Of a stretch of 64,000 nt of DNA, positions 23,911-35,332 are shown piece by piece. A program made the translations under genes and the position numbers. Under the pieces are notes generated by a model. The model ran no database searches. It was not told the origin of the DNA and saw only the letters and a list, made by a program, of their open reading frames with translations. The DNA is from Apiospora phragmitis (taxonomy: Eukaryota > Ascomycota > Sordariomycetes > Amphisphaeriales > Apiosporaceae). The stretch lies in assembly GCA_038363925.1 (NCBI GenBank), contig JAQQWL010000005.1, positions 3,100,001-3,164,000 of the forward strand. Direction: 5' to 3'. Positions within the stretch are counted from its first letter, which is position 1, and each line of letters opens with the position of its first letter.

Positions 23911-25144
23911 GGTGTCTAACGCGTTGCGTTTCCTTCTCGTGTTGATGGTTGAGGGGAAGGTGTTGGTTGGGTGGTGAGGAAAGGACGGTGGATGGCTTCA
24001 ATGTTGTGGGTGTGGTATAAGATACATTGAGATGTACTTCTCGGGGCGCGTCTGCCTTGTTATTTTTATTTCCCAGGTGATTGTAAAGTGGACGTGACTG
24101 AGGGAAGGCGCTATCAAGAACTACTGGATCTTGCCACAGCATCATCAGCTTCGGAAACAGTGCCTAACCTGACCTGAGCAATGTTTCCTCGATCGTAATA
24201 CTGAGGGCTGGTATTATGTCACATATCCCCTAGCCAGAGAAGCAGCTTATTTCTTTCACATCTTCTGTTTTGCCCACCTACGACCTTTCCCTTCGGTAGA
24301 TCTTTGAAATTGCTGCCTGGAATATTCCAATGTATGTAGACATGGCTTAGGCTACCAACAAAACTGAATCATCCACAGTACACGAACCTTTCCCTCTCCC
24401 TGCTGGCCGTCATTTCTTGGTGATACGTAAGTAGTTGTGGCTACGCATGGTTTCTAGAACCAACGACTTGAATCTGACCCTTTATATTGGAATTGGGCAT
24501 TGGTCATGAGGGTTGGATTAGATGCATTGTCTCTATTATCTAACCTGTCTCAAGGTATAAAGGTCAACAGAGAGGGATGAAAAGGGGGTGAATCCAGCAT
24601 CATCGAAGTCCGCCTTTCATCATAAGCTTCTCTCAACCGGACTGAGACCCATGTAATACGTATTAAGAAGACTTATACTCATTCGCAAACCAAATATTTT
24701 ATCTTTACCTTTTGGACCGTATATATTAATGAACAATACCTCTCCAGATTTGAATCCAGCTTGTCAACTGACATTCCTCCAATTAGCTCCCATAATAGGC
24801 GGACCTTTAGCCTTGGGCGACAACGGCGAGCATTGACATGACGAGCACCTTGCAGAAACGAAACGTTCGTCTGGGATGGCTCATTCCCGTGCCAGAAATG
24901 ATGTGCAATACATTTCAACCACGATGGCAATAAAATTTAGGAGAGACAAGGCGTCGCAAACGATGTCTTGTTACAGCTTCTCACAAGGAAGCTACCCCGC
25001 CACAGATGCACCTAATGATCCCTAATCGTGCTGCTTGCTCCCCGCATTCTGTCTTTCTGGAGCTTCCGACATCCCAGTTTCGCCAGTCGTGATTGTCATG
25101 TTAAGCCATCCTTTCGTGGGCAAATACAATATGAGGAAGTCAAG
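23911..25144. promoter_or_regulatory. Divergent promoter region
   Basis: About 1.2 kb between the FtsJ-like gene (minus) and guanine deaminase (plus), containing both promoters. AT-rich. No coding signal or confident motif is seen. Confidence 0.45.
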
Positions 25145-26544
25145 ATGAAAGCATTCCATGGCACCATAATTCATTCCCCGAAGCTCGGGAAATCGAGATC
25201 CTCGAGAACACCCTACTCGTCGTCGCAGACAACGGCCAGATCGAGGTAGTCAAGCCCCGTATAGGTCGCGGCGAGGTTCCCGCTCTCCTCCAAGCCCGCA
25301 GGAAGACCCGAAGCCAGCACGACGACGACGACACAGAGCGCGACGATTCCGTCGTCGTCCACTACCTCGAACGCACCCAGTTCTTCATCCCTGGCTTCGT
25401 CGACACCCACAACCACGCGCCGCAGTGGGCCATGCGCGGCCTGGGCCAGGGCCTGCACATCCTCGACTGGCTCGACCGCGTCACCTTCCCGCACGAGGCG
25501 CGCTTCGCCGACCCGGCGCACGCGCGCCGCGTCTACGCCCGCTGCGTCGCGGGGTTCCTGCAGCAAGGGGTCACGACGGCGGCATACTACGGCTCGCGCC
25601 ACGCCGCGGCCACCGACGTGCTCGCCGACGTCTGCCTCGCGCGGGGCCAGCGCGCCCTCGTCGGCAAGTGCAACATGGACCGCAATGCGCCAGATACGTA
25701 CCGCGACGCCGACGCCGCGGAGTCTCTGCGCGACACCGAGGCTTGCCTCGCGCATGTGCGCGCTCTTGATCCGGAGCGGCGCTTGCTGCAGTACGTCCTT
25801 ACGCCGCGGTTCGCCATCACGTGCACGCCGGCGCTGCTGCGCGGTCTCGGCGACATCGCCGCCCGGAGCAAGTCCGAAGAGCAACCGGAAGGGCTCGCAA
25901 TCCAGACCCACTTCAACGAAGCCGAACAAGAGATGACGTCGACGTGCTCGCTGTTCCCCGAGTTCCGCGACGAGGTCGAGCTGTACGCGCACTTCGGCCT
26001 GCTGACGCCGCGCACCATCCTCGCGCACTGCTGCTACGCGACCGACGACGAGCTGGACCGGCTGGGCGCGCTCGGCTGCGGCGTCGCGCACTGCCCCGTC
26101 TCCAACATGACGGTCGGCGGCGGCTTCATGGCGGCGCCCGTCCGCGCCTTCCTCGACCGCGGCATCCCCGTCGGGCTCGGCACCGACAGCGGCGGCGGCT
26201 TCTCGTCCAGCATGCTCGACGCCATGCGGCAGGCGCTCGTGGCGTCCAACGCGCGCGAGGTCCAGAGCGGCGGCGAACTGAAGGGGTTGACCATCCCCGA
26301 GGTGTTCCACTTGGCGACGCTGGGCGGGGCCCGGGTGTGCGGGCTGCAGGGCAAGGTCGGCACGCTCGAGGTCGGCAAGGAGTTCGATGCGCTCCTTGTC
26401 AATGCGGATCCGCAACGGCCGGGCGTTATGACTATGGTCGAGGACGAGGACTCGCTGGCTACGATCTTTGAGAAGTTTGTCATGACGGGTGATGACCGGA
26501 GTATCGAGCGGGTGTATGTCCGCGGGCGACTGGTCAAGTCTTAG
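25145..26544 (+). CDS. Guanine deaminase
   Basis: Zinc amidohydrolase converting guanine to xanthine in purine salvage/catabolism. The start at ATG 25145 gives MKAFHGTIIHSPKLG. One base is missing in GGG 25187-25189, since EIEILENTLLVVADNGQIEVV follows in the next frame. Metal and catalytic residues are visible: HxH in DTHNHAPQ, His in QTHFNEAEQE, His in ILAHCCY and Asp in LGTDSGGG. GKCNMDRNAP and HCPVSNMTVGGGF are guanine-deaminase-type substrate-loop segments. The C-terminal domain ends KVGTLEVGKEFDALLVNA and VYVRGRLVKS. Corrected length is about 466 residues, usual for fungal enzymes. Yeast has the homologue GUD1. No intron is needed. The gene stands alone, with no other purine gene nearby. 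Confidence 0.93.
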
Positions 26545-28368
26545 ATGGGACAGTAGATCACAGAATGTAGGATGCAATGCGCCATTGACCAGACGTACTT
26601 TTATTTAGAAAAAGAGCATCGTCTACTTTCTCCTTTCGGAGTTCCTACTTGATTAGGCTTGCCTCAAGCATTGAACATATTTCGGCGTTCACAATGGCAG
26701 AATGGAGGCCAGAGTAAGATTTGACTCTATCAGAAGAGATGAAGCATCAAGAGAAACTCGAAGGATCACTTATCTCTGATACAAGGCCACACCTGCCCCT
26801 CCAAGGAGTAGAACTCGCCCAGCTTGTGAGGTATATACATCTATGTGGAGTTCTATTTCTGGTCAACCTGCGCGGTTTAGCCCGTCAGCCATGGTGAGAC
26901 AGGTGTATATACTCCTTTTTCTTTTCCCTTTTCTGTCCCCTTTGCATTCATCCCACAAGAATGTGTATGAATTTGAACATGACGAGTGCGAACGTGGCAA
27001 TTGATTACTTCGGTTGATCCCCTGGTATCCTTTGGTTATGAAGATTTGATTTAGTCATGTTTCGGCTCACTTCCCCGCCAGCGTCTCCGTCGTCGGACGG
27101 GCCGCGTGAAAGCCGCAACTTCCCTGTCTCTGTTGCTGGGCACTGCTTCGTCGGATTGTGTAATGCCGGCAGCTTTGGGACAAGTGTTGGCCCGAATGTA
27201 CAGCCCAGTCTAGCCTTGATGGACTGTGGTGTAAGGACACTGGGGCAAATGGAAAAGGGTTACCACGATGTTTCTTTTGCAATTTTTATTCCAGTTACTC
27301 AGCTCACTGACAGTAGTGATATTATCTTGAGTTGGAATTCAAACTCCCGGCCCGTACCTAGCCTCATGTGCTTGCTCTCCCAGTGGCTGGCGAAGGCCCC
27401 CTTACTGATCACTTCAGCACATGACTTGGCACTCAAGCCCGAAGACACTCCCATCAGCTTGTGACCGGTGTCAGATATTTAAGTACTGAGGAAAGTTAAT
27501 GCAGTGCGGGAAGTCGCACCCTGTGAGTGGTAGAATGCGCTGAAAAGATAACGTAGTAAGCAGCGGAGTCGGGCTGGCTACACTTCCAGATTACTCGCCG
27601 CAAAGGAAAGCTTACTCCGGCGAAGATTCTTCTATAATTGCATTCCAGTTGTGCTACACTTTCGAAATGTGTCCCATAACCGTAGATGTGCAGATAAAGA
27701 ATACGTGTTGTACAAAAAGAGTCATTATCGTCCCGAGACTTTCCCGTTATTTACCCTGTCTTCATCACCAACGATTATAGCTTACCAAGCCAAGTTTGAG
27801 ATACTGTCACAGCCAACAAATCCAGCTCACGAGGCAACAACCAACAAGTGCCCACTGTACTTCACCTTTGTCGTCAAGAGTACCAATATCTCATCGCATA
27901 ACTCAAAGTATGCAAATGGTCTCGTGGAGGTCATAGGAAAATTCGCCTGGGTTGTCAGTATGTGATACCGCAACTTTGACGATCTGGATGGCTCCAGGGC
28001 CATCATGTCGCCGTGAGCACCATGGTATAATTGGAGGGAAAAGTTCCGAACAGTTTTGTCTCCCTTGCTCTTATCACCGTTTTGCTAGATATAACCCCTG
28101 TAATAGCATCTGAGAGGCCGGGGTGGGCCAAAAACGACGGAGATAGCCAATCACAGTGCGGTTTATTTCGGTGCCTAGAAATGAGCGACCAGCGTAAGCT
28201 AGAGACAAAACCAGCATGGTGGTAAAGGTTGGATAAATAACGTGGGAGCACCGTCATCTCGTTTGTTTCGGCTCGTTCGCCTTGCCGGGAACTAAATCCC
28301 TTTAACAATCGAGCACTACTGCAGGGCACGACTTTTGACTCAAAGAAACCCAGTCGTTCACTGCATAC
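26545..28368. other. Intergenic spacer
   Basis: About 1.8 kb of AT-richer sequence. Open frames at 27057-27464 and 27651-27965 lack coding character and recognisable domains. No mobile element is recognised. Confidence 0.45.
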
Positions 28369-29633
28369 ATGACAATCACAAACCCGGCAAGGGCCATGCG
28401 ACTTGCCAAATCGGGGCCCGATGGCAGGGTAGCAGCAAACTCTCCAGCGAGGAGGGCTGGGGTGCCGCCGCAACCGCAGTCAAATGACCAACACCAACAC
28501 CAACAACAACATACGACCGTTGCAAGAGACGTCGCGGCGCCCGTTGGTGCGGCACAGCACCATCAACAACAGAACACCCAAATCGTCGATGATGCCAGTT
28601 CAAGGCCAACAACAATCGTCGTTCATGATCAACCGCCCCCCGCAGATATCATGACGTCGCAGTTGGATGCCGCACACGCCGTGGACTTTGGGGCGAAATT
28701 CATTGGGGGGGGCTGGACGCGATGCCGGGCACAGTGACGAGGGTACAGCCAACTGCTGCACAACCCACTGCTGCTACCACCACTAGAGAGCCGCTCCAAC
28801 CCCATGATCAGCAGCATTTGCAGAGCCATGATCTTACCGCAGCGGGACAGCAAACGCCTCCGGTGGGCCCCTCGCTTTATGCAGATAAGCCACGGCAACG
28901 AGTAGAACCGGGCCGACAGGATGAGGAGCGCGACGAGGCAGACTGCCACCCCTTCTGGCTGTCATGGAGAGATATTTCTCTGGGTATCTGGTTGATCATA
29001 ATAGGTCTACTTAAGATTCCACTCGTCGTTGGAGACGGAAGGGGAAAAGCCTTGCACCATACTCCAGAGTTGTACGGCGACAAAACGGTACGCAAGTGGC
29101 CCCGGCTCACAGGCTTTCCTCACGGGTGCGTGGCAGGTTGTTCGGTACGTACTCACTATCAAGATCCCCACAGCCATTGATCAGATGTTCTTTTCCCTCC
29201 CTCTCGCCCCCTAAAATGTAGGTATGGCATGGATGATGATTGATAACTAGGTTATTATTCTTTCCCTCTTTCTAGGGACTATGGTACGGATTCTATGATG
29301 GTCTGACGGACTGGGTCACACTACCGCACAAAGCAGCAAGGGATGGTGGAGGAGTCCCAGGGTGCTTGAAGGGGTTCCTACGGGGCCTTGCCAATATCTT
29401 CTTCAAGCTCAGCGCCGGTTGGTAACCCATTAATCCAGAAGTTGGGTTTATTCCCCACCATATGCAGAGAGCTAACCAGACCTCCAGGTTGCTTCGCTAT
29501 CGTGTTTCACCCCATCTTCGGGATATACAAGGAATTTGCAAGATTTAAGGCTGTAGTGAACACGAGAAGAGTTCGCGTGCTAAAGACACGCCACCTGTAT
29601 AATATCGCCCAGGCAGAGAAGCAATGCATGTGA
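28369..29633 (+). CDS. Orphan C-terminal tail domain of the type found after fungal sterol glucosyltransferase-like enzymes
   Basis: Three exons are inferred: 28369-29144, 29276-29417 and 29488-29633 (introns GTACGT...TCTAG and GTTGGT...CCTCCAG, the latter with a GCTAAC branch site). The first exon is Gln/His/Pro-rich and probably disordered. A hydrophobic segment (LGIWLIIIGLLKIPLVV) may lie in a membrane. The spliced C-terminus, GLWYGFYDGLTDWVTLPHKA, then LKGFLRGLANIFFKL and FHPIFGIYKEFAR, matches my memory of the 'GFYDG...P..G...EG..G..KG..KG' tail that follows GT28-type sterol glucosyltransferase domains in filamentous fungi. No catalytic domain is present. A run of eight G at 28705-28712 carries a one-base frame change. 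The ORF could be a remnant or a stand-alone membrane adaptor. The start and the last codons (a GTGAGT donor follows) are uncertain. Confidence 0.5.
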
Positions 29634-31421
29634 GTCCGGATAGCCTTTCCGGTCGGTTCGCTACTAAGTCAACGGAGACCAAAGTCAATGAACTGAACTC
29701 AGTAGGTCTTGCCCTTGTACATAATAGTGTAGAACATTACAAGTTACTTCACCACATATCCAGGACCATTTCGGCCGAAAATGGCCATCAGAAGCAAGCA
29801 AAGACGGAGCAGCTCCTGCTATCACATGGTCTTCTCCAGCAGTCTGGCTTTGAAGTCGTGGATATTCTCAGATCGGCCGACCACACCCAGCCAATTGCAG
29901 TACAGAGTTGTCTCCACCAAATCTGCCATTAGGTGACTTTTCTCAATTCACCGTTTTCTGTCATTACAGATGAGAGGATGACCCCATGTAATTTTCGCTG
30001 CCATTTCAGGGTGAGTAGGTCTAGACAGACGCCTTTAGGCTCGGAGTGTTCTACTAACAACCCCAGCCTATCACCACTCCACCGGTAGCCTAACATTACG
30101 CTCTGACCTTTACACTATCTCCTGGAAAGAAGTAGGGAGATATTCTCTACAAGGACTTAGGGCCCATTTGTATATATCTCACCGGTCGCTACTACAGTAG
30201 CGCATCCATACACCTACCCAGCCAGCACGTTTTTACCGTACTAATTCGATGTCTCATAAGTTTGGGAGGTATGTTTCAAAGTTTCTCATACATAGACAAG
30301 GCCTGTAGATACTTCATATAATGTGGAAAGCGGCGTCTCCTGATCAACAAACCTCTGAGGGCCGACGTTTACTGATACGATCTTACCAAATATGAGATAG
30401 GTTGGGATATTTACGTCGTCCCTCTCATGAATTAACCTTGGTGGAGGGTCACCCCCTGTATCTCGCTGACACAATAAATAGTCAGAGTCGCATAGCTCTA
30501 TGCAAAGATCTTCTGCATACGGAGTACAGAACCAACTATAGGCACACAGACACTGAGAAACTCCGGGATATATACAGACATACGCCCTCTCGCAGTCCTA
30601 CTCATTTCATCTCTCCTACTACGAACCCCCCCCCCCCTGATTTGCTTCTTGTCTCATCTGCCGCTTCCGCTGTGTCTCTCCCTAAGCCTCCTTTCCTATG
30701 CACCTGGCCCTCTTCTCCCTTACATCGGTCTCTTGCTTGGACAGCAAAGCGAGCAAGCACTCGCCGTGATGAGATATACACGAGAGGTACGCTGAAGCTA
30801 AGTACAGCGTCGACTATCAAACAGATGATATGAGCGCCCAGGGCTTCATCTCCCGCTTCCAAGAACCCCCAGACGCATTGCAGCATAGCCACAATTTCAG
30901 ACTCTGGACCATGCGGATGTTGTTTCTAATTACAGGCCAGTCTTCATGTGTTTGGCGAGATCTCCTGTGTTTAGCCGTTGGGCTGTACTCTATACTGCAA
31001 AAGCTAATGTTACCATATCCAGGGGGCTTTTCAGGAGCTCGAGCTTTCACAACCACGGACCAGACCATTCTTGCGAGTACGTGCGAGGAGTGAGCGGAGA
31101 TCGGGATAAAGTAATTTACACTGGTGCGGGCTCGTATATTCAAACTAAGTACAATTTCATAAACGCCACGCTATAGATGTCTTGCTAATCTGTTACAGTG
31201 CTACACCATCGATAATTAACCGAAACTCCATGCCATCCGTAAAGCCTCCGTACAAAATCGCACAAATAGAGAGCGAGAGAAAGAAGAAAAAATGGGACAG
31301 AAGAACGAAAGAAAAGGTACATGCGACACAGCTCGAGAGGCGGTCTAGCAATGAAGACCTGTTGGAACGAGAAACGCCAAAAAAGATGAGGACGAAAAAC
31401 AATGCAACAGTGAGGTTTGGC
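29634..31421. other. Intergenic spacer with poly-C run
   Basis: About 1.8 kb without a credible gene. It contains a 12-base C homopolymer at 30626-30637. The open frames around 30402-31176 are short and overlap on both strands with no domain. Confidence 0.45.
30626..30637 (+). repeat. Poly-C run (12)
   Basis: A 12-base C homopolymer in a non-coding spacer. Its true length is uncertain given the homopolymer problems elsewhere in the window. Confidence 0.85.
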
Positions 31422-33661
31422 TTACGCAGCAGCGGCGGTAGCAACCGTGCTCTGCTCCAAGCCCTCCTGTTGTTTCTTGACGTTGTACTCGTACTGCGAG
31501 TTCATTACCAGATCCATCTTGGCCTTGACGTCGTCTGCCTCGTCGTGGCGATGGACTTCTCGCAGCTCCACCTCGAGCTTGCCGAGGAAGATCATCAAGG
31601 TGCTGGGCCCGAGTCCCTTGAACAGTTCGTAGTTGAAATCGGCCAGTTCCTTGCGCCGCTCAAAGTTCTCGATGTAGTCGACCATCTCGTAGCCCAGGTG
31701 GATACCGGCGTCCGTATCTCTCATCTTCCGGAACACCACCATCAGAATGACGCTTGCGTATACGCGTTCGTATGGGTCGGCCTTCCCCTCTTTCGAGTTA
31801 CGGATGCCCCGCAGCATGTTGCGAGCCTCCACGTAGTACCGGTTTCGTTGGTAAATCGCCGCCTGTTCGATCATTAGGTGGAGTTTGTTATGACCAAGCT
31901 TATCGGCTCGCGCCACGAGTCTGTCAATCACGGGCTTGGCCTCGTAGAGACCCATCATTCCAGTAGCCTCCATGATACTGATCGTAAGCCCACGCAGATC
32001 ATTGACAAAGCCAAAAGCGGCCGACTCCTCGCCCAAGAAAGGCTCGAGGTGGTCGAAATAGCATTCCATCAGGGCAGGGACATTCTGTGCGAATTCAAAC
32101 TGGTCCATGCGAGCCAGCTGAGACATGATGATATAGAGGGGATGATGCTCGCTAAACATCTTTTTGCACAGACCACTCACGTATCGGAGGAAAGTCTGGG
32201 CCAAGTTCCTTCCGACGGTGTCGTAGAACATGAAGCGAATGGTTTGTTGACAGATATAAATGACGAGGCGGGGGATCCTGAGGCTCAATGATATACTCGG
32301 TGGCGGCAAAGCAACGTTGGAAAATGCAGAACGCTCGCTTGATCCTGTCTGGCTGGTTGGAGCGGTTCTCGTATAAGAACTCGAAGCCTGGGTTGAAGTC
32401 GTTGTACCAAGCATCGAGTTTGACACATTCCGTGTCCAAGAGAGATGTATCAGAGTTTTGTGACAAAGTCCATAAACCAGTCGAAAAAGTGCTGGATATG
32501 TAATGCCGAGCAAAGAACATGGACTTCTCGGGAAACATGAGAGCGTCAGGTTGATCCAAAAGGCGAAGGGTGCCGGTAGGTAATGTCATCCTCGCCGCTG
32601 CGTTACGGCCTGACGCTGTTGACTTGGTCTTGGACTTGAAGGAGAGGGATGATCCGGAGGACAACAAAGTCTCACGTGACGAAGAAGCATGGGATCCACG
32701 TGATACGCGCGACCTGGAAGATCCTTGTGAAGCTCCAGAGCCCGTCTTGTTTTGGCCCGCGAAGCGCGACGATGCCGTCACAAGACTTGGCTCGGTATGG
32801 TCCAATACCGTCGACATCCATGTGCCTGAATCAGCAATGGAAGGATCAGTCGTTTCGCTGAATGCATAGCTCGGGACCGTGCGCTGTGGCAGGGTGTGAG
32901 TGTTGTTGGAATTGGCTGGATCCAATTGCGACGTGCTAATGAATTCCTGCCATCCCGCCGGGGGCACGATGCAGTCGGGATTTGTAACATGCCGCAATGC
33001 TGGACCAACTCTCTCCTTGGGAGGAAGCATATGGTCATTTGGTCCCGGCTGAGTTGGATCGTCTCCTTCTTCAGAACCAACAGGAGGGTGCATATAGCAT
33101 GGGGGGTTCGTTCGGATCCGAGCATCCCCTATCGGATATATGATTGGGGGTTGCGCCCAGGGATTCATGCTGGCTGTATGTTCTTGCTCCAGGAGTTGCA
33201 GCGCCCGCGCGGAATTCATTTCATCAAACATGCCATAGTCTTGAGAAGGAGGCGGCATGTTTGATTGCGCGTTTGACTGCGGATTTGACTGCGTGTTAGA
33301 ATGCGACGACGACGCGATGCTCTCTTCCGGTTCCTCTGTTGTGGCCCGGCGTCTCTTCTTGTTGCTCTTTGGCTCGGGACGACCTTTGCGCAAGCCCCAT
33401 TTCTGGTAGATGTGCACCTGGTACATCTTGGGACTGCATGCTGGTGTGAGTAAAACGGGACGAAATCGAATGGACCAGGATATGCTTACGTTGCGTGGAA
33501 GTCATGGTCTTCTCGCATGATGCGCATCACGTTGGGTAACGAGTGGCACATGAAGAGAGCCGAGATGGTGTTTTTGTACTTGTCCAGTCTTCGGGCTTGG
33601 CCCACTTGGACTGGGAGTCCAGCGCGGGCATGCCGCTCCGTGAAAGGTCCATATTATCCAT
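31422..33661 (-). CDS. Clr5-domain protein
   Basis: Fungal-specific protein with an N-terminal Clr5 domain, a DNA-binding-like helical domain of putative regulators. From ATG 33661 it reads MDNMDLSRSGMPAL, WAKPEDW, then after a one-base loss (GG at 33584-33585, expected GGG on the coding strand) KYKNTISALF and VMRIMREDHDFHAT. Intron 33489-33434 (GTAAGC...ATGCAG) follows, then PKMYQVHIYQKWGLRK, completing the domain. Next is a basic patch (KSNKKRRRA), a long Ser/Thr/Pro-rich linker and, from about 32500 down, a helical C-terminal half (YIIMSQLARMDQFEFAQ, LMIEQAAIYQRNRYYVEARN) that looks TPR-like. One extra C in C5 (plus-strand G run 32270-32274) breaks the frame before RLVIYICQQT. Probably nuclear; targets unknown. 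About 680 residues. Confidence 0.8.
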
Positions 33662-34855
33662 GGCCGGTCGGACGATCGCCGGGAGGACCAAAGTATACCG
33701 GTAGGACTTTGTCTTACTCGAGCGTCGTTGTCCGGATTCGCCGTCGGACTTGATTCCTTGCAGATGAATTGACGAGAGGGAGCAGGAACGAGCAAAGAGA
33801 GCGAGGGTGGGTGGGTTGAGGCGGGTCAAAAAGAGTTCGTTCTGTGCAGCTCACCCCGGTCGTTCTGGCAGTCGAGCGAAATACGTAGGATCAGGCCAGG
33901 AGCAGGACGAATTGGGGGCTTCGAACACGACACCCTTTGCCGAGACTGCCAGCCAACGGTGGTCAGCCAATAGCCTTCATCGGCATCCTTGCCCGTCAGT
34001 CTCAAACGGGCTAAGTTTTAGGAGGCTAGTCCGATGACGGAATAGGCTGCCGCTCGCCCCCGCCGGCTTTCCGTCGTGATTGGCTTGTTTGCTCAGATTA
34101 GCCGCCCACTGAATCCTTCCCGTTACCGTCGCGCCCTCCTTGATCTTATCGAGCCAGCCGGTGCTCTCCTCAGCACTCAAATCAAGGTGAGGATCTGCAA
34201 TCCATAGCTCTCTGCCGCCTAAAACGGTAGCGGCTGAGTCGTTGCTTCAGATTGCACCTCGAACTGAGTTTCTGTACCACGTGACCTCGTTTCAAGCTGA
34301 TGATGGAGGCTTCCAATCAAGCAATTCATAACAGCTGCTATTAGTACCATTCGGCGCCAAAGGAAGCACTGCGCCCGCTGCAAGTGTGTTTGAACATGTC
34401 CTTTCTTTCTCTACCAACTCAACTAAACTCTAGGGTATGATAAAGAGGCATCCATCCGCCTCCATTAGCGAAGTATCTGCCATATGCATATGTAACCAGT
34501 AAGCAATGCTAAACCTTTGGACGCCATTTTCCTGATCCTCCGCCGATAATGCAATGCAATGATGAAGAGATTGGCTCAAATGAGACCAAACAAACAGACA
34601 AAAAAAGATGACAAAATGCGGGTGCCGTTCGGCTCGAATGGGTTGGTTGGTGATGGTCGGTCGGTAGGGCGGGCAGGGCTTGGCCTTGCGTGTCCCGACT
34701 TCCGTGCGCTGTGACCGTTGCGGGGGCTCCATACCTGCTGCACCTGCACCAGCAACCAAGTTTGATCGTGGATCAGGATCCCTGATCGTAGCGCAACTCG
34801 ATCGGCTCCCACAGATCAATTGATTGAGAATCCTTCTAGGGGCTTCTAGGGCCGC
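33662..34855. other. Intergenic spacer
   Basis: About 1.2 kb upstream of the Clr5-domain gene and downstream of the peptide precursor. An open frame continues upstream of 33661 in the Clr5 frame (to 33829), so a longer N-terminus is possible. No other element is recognised. Confidence 0.4.
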
Positions 34856-35332
34856 TTAAGCTTCGTCGTTGCCCCCGCTGATGATGCCGTAGCCTGTACG
34901 CTTCTGCAGTTGAGGCGCGTTCTCGGAGGATTTCTGTAAATGGAATATGTTAGCTTTCTGAAACAAATTGGCCAGAGCCACAATGCAACGTACCTCTGTC
35001 CGCTTCCAGATGCCGGCCCCAGTAGTGTGCATCTCGGCATCTTCCTCGCGCTCCTCGACCTCAGAGCGTTTCCAGATACCGGCGCCGGTGGTGTGCATCT
35101 CGCCGTCTTCCTCACGCTTCCAGATGCCAGCCCCGTCGGTGTGCATCTCGCTCTCCTCCTCACGCTTCCAGATGCCGGCACCGTTGGTGGACATCTGAGC
35201 GCCCTCAGCGCGCTTCCAGATGCCAGCCCCAGAGCTTTGGGTGGTGACTGTCTTGCTAGTGGTCTCCGCCACTGGCGCCGCGAGAGCGCTGGCAATGATG
35301 GTCAAGCCAAACAGGAGAGACTTGGTCTGCAT
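34856..35332 (-). CDS. Kex2-processed repeat peptide precursor (GAGIW-KR x5)
   Basis: Secreted 138-residue precursor. Exons are 35332-34994 and 34933-34856. A 60-base intron (34993-34934, GTACGT...TTACAG with a GCTAACA branch site) joins them in phase 0. A signal peptide MQTKSLLFGLTIIASALAAP leads a propeptide. Five copies of GAGIWKR follow, each ending in a Lys-Arg Kex2 site and separated by acidic spacers (AEGAQMSTN, EEESEMHTD, EEDGEMHTT, SEVEEREEDAEMHTT). After the intron there is one more KR and a different terminal peptide, TGYGIISGGNDEA. The repeat unit is mostly 16 residues. This architecture is that of fungal KEPs: yeast-alpha-factor-like pheromones, dikaritin RiPP precursors and related secreted peptides. 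The core is not a known pheromone or ustiloxin/phomopsin core. No modifying oxidase is seen nearby. A TATA-like TTATAAG lies about 155 bases upstream. Confidence 0.9.
   Translation of the reverse strand: MQTKSLLFGLTIIASALAAPVAETTSKTVTTQSSGAGIWKRAEGAQMSTNGAGIWKREEESEMHTDGAGIWKREEDGEMHTTGAGIWKRSEVEEREEDAEMHTTGAGIWKRTEVRCIVALANLFQKANIFHLQKSSENAPQLQKRTGYGIISGGNDEA

Noticed and set aside
25213..26577. 454-codon minus-strand frame opposite guanine deaminase
   Set aside because: The plus strand encodes a complete zinc amidohydrolase. The minus frame is a codon-bias shadow.
34856..35332. Considered as the alpha-factor-type mating pheromone precursor
   Set aside because: The repeat core lacks the Trp-Cys...Cys or W-x-x-G-x-P pattern typical of sordariomycete alpha-pheromones. 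It is kept as an uncharacterised Kex2-processed peptide.
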